Assembly: GCA_003450125.1 (NCBI GenBank)
Contig: DMFR01000440.1
Span: 2,034-9,762, forward strand
Source: Prolixibacteraceae bacterium
Lineage (GTDB): Bacteria > Bacteroidota > Bacteroidia > Bacteroidales > Prolixibacteraceae
DNA length: 7,729 nt
Reading direction: 5' to 3'
Below the pieces are notes generated by a model. It made no database searches. It was not told the DNA's origin and saw only the letters and a list, made by a program, of their open reading frames with translations. A program made the translations under genes and the position numbers. Position 1 is the stretch's first letter. Every line of letters starts with the position of its first letter. This document shows positions 7,706 to 7,729 of the stretch, piece by piece.

Positions 7706-7729
7706 CTGTCTCTTATACACATCTCCGAG
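7706..7729. other. Nextera transposase adapter, not genomic
   Basis: The last 24 bases are the 19-base Tn5 mosaic end CTGTCTCTTATACACATCT (7706-7724) followed by CCGAG (7725-7729), the start of the Illumina Nextera read-2 adapter. This is library sequence left on the contig end. Genomic sequence therefore stops at about 7705. Confidence 0.97.

Overview
The window comes from a member of the Bacteroidota. All three genes encode exported proteins that end in a type IX secretion (T9SS) sorting domain of the Por_Secre_tail kind, with YPNP or FPNP near its start and a GIY/GVY strand near its end. The DNA is moderately AT-rich, and the spacers have A-rich translation starts rather than strong Shine-Dalgarno sites. 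Genus cannot be told from the sequence. The right end carries a Nextera sequencing adapter, so this is very probably one whole short contig from a draft or metagenome assembly.

All confident genes lie on the minus strand and are read right to left. First (5929-7668) is a non-catalytic binding protein: CBM9-like domain, bacterial Ig-like domain, CBM4/9-like domain, T9SS tail. A textbook intrinsic terminator (5863-5895) follows it. Second (2468-5791) is a 1107-residue protein with two tandem pectate-lyase-superfamily beta-helix modules, an F5/8 type C (discoidin) domain and a T9SS tail. A candidate Bacteroidota-type promoter lies in front of it. Third (278-2410), 57 bases further on with no terminator between, is a GH43 glycosidase with two CBM6 domains and a T9SS tail. 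It is probably co-transcribed with the second gene.

Together the genes look like part of a plant- or algal-polysaccharide utilisation locus. A GH43 enzyme would remove arabinose, xylose or galactose side groups, a large beta-helix protein would act on a polysaccharide backbone, and a binding protein would help hold the substrate. All three would be displayed on the outer membrane or released by T9SS. No SusC/SusD pair, sugar transporter or regulator is in the window, so the substrate stays open.

The leftmost 277 bases hold no gene I can support. They may contain the decayed or mis-assembled end of a convergent plus-strand gene. I see no CRISPR array, tRNA, rRNA or insertion sequence. I found no clear new biological system. 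The least ordinary items are the duplicated beta-helix protein and the all-binding-domain protein.
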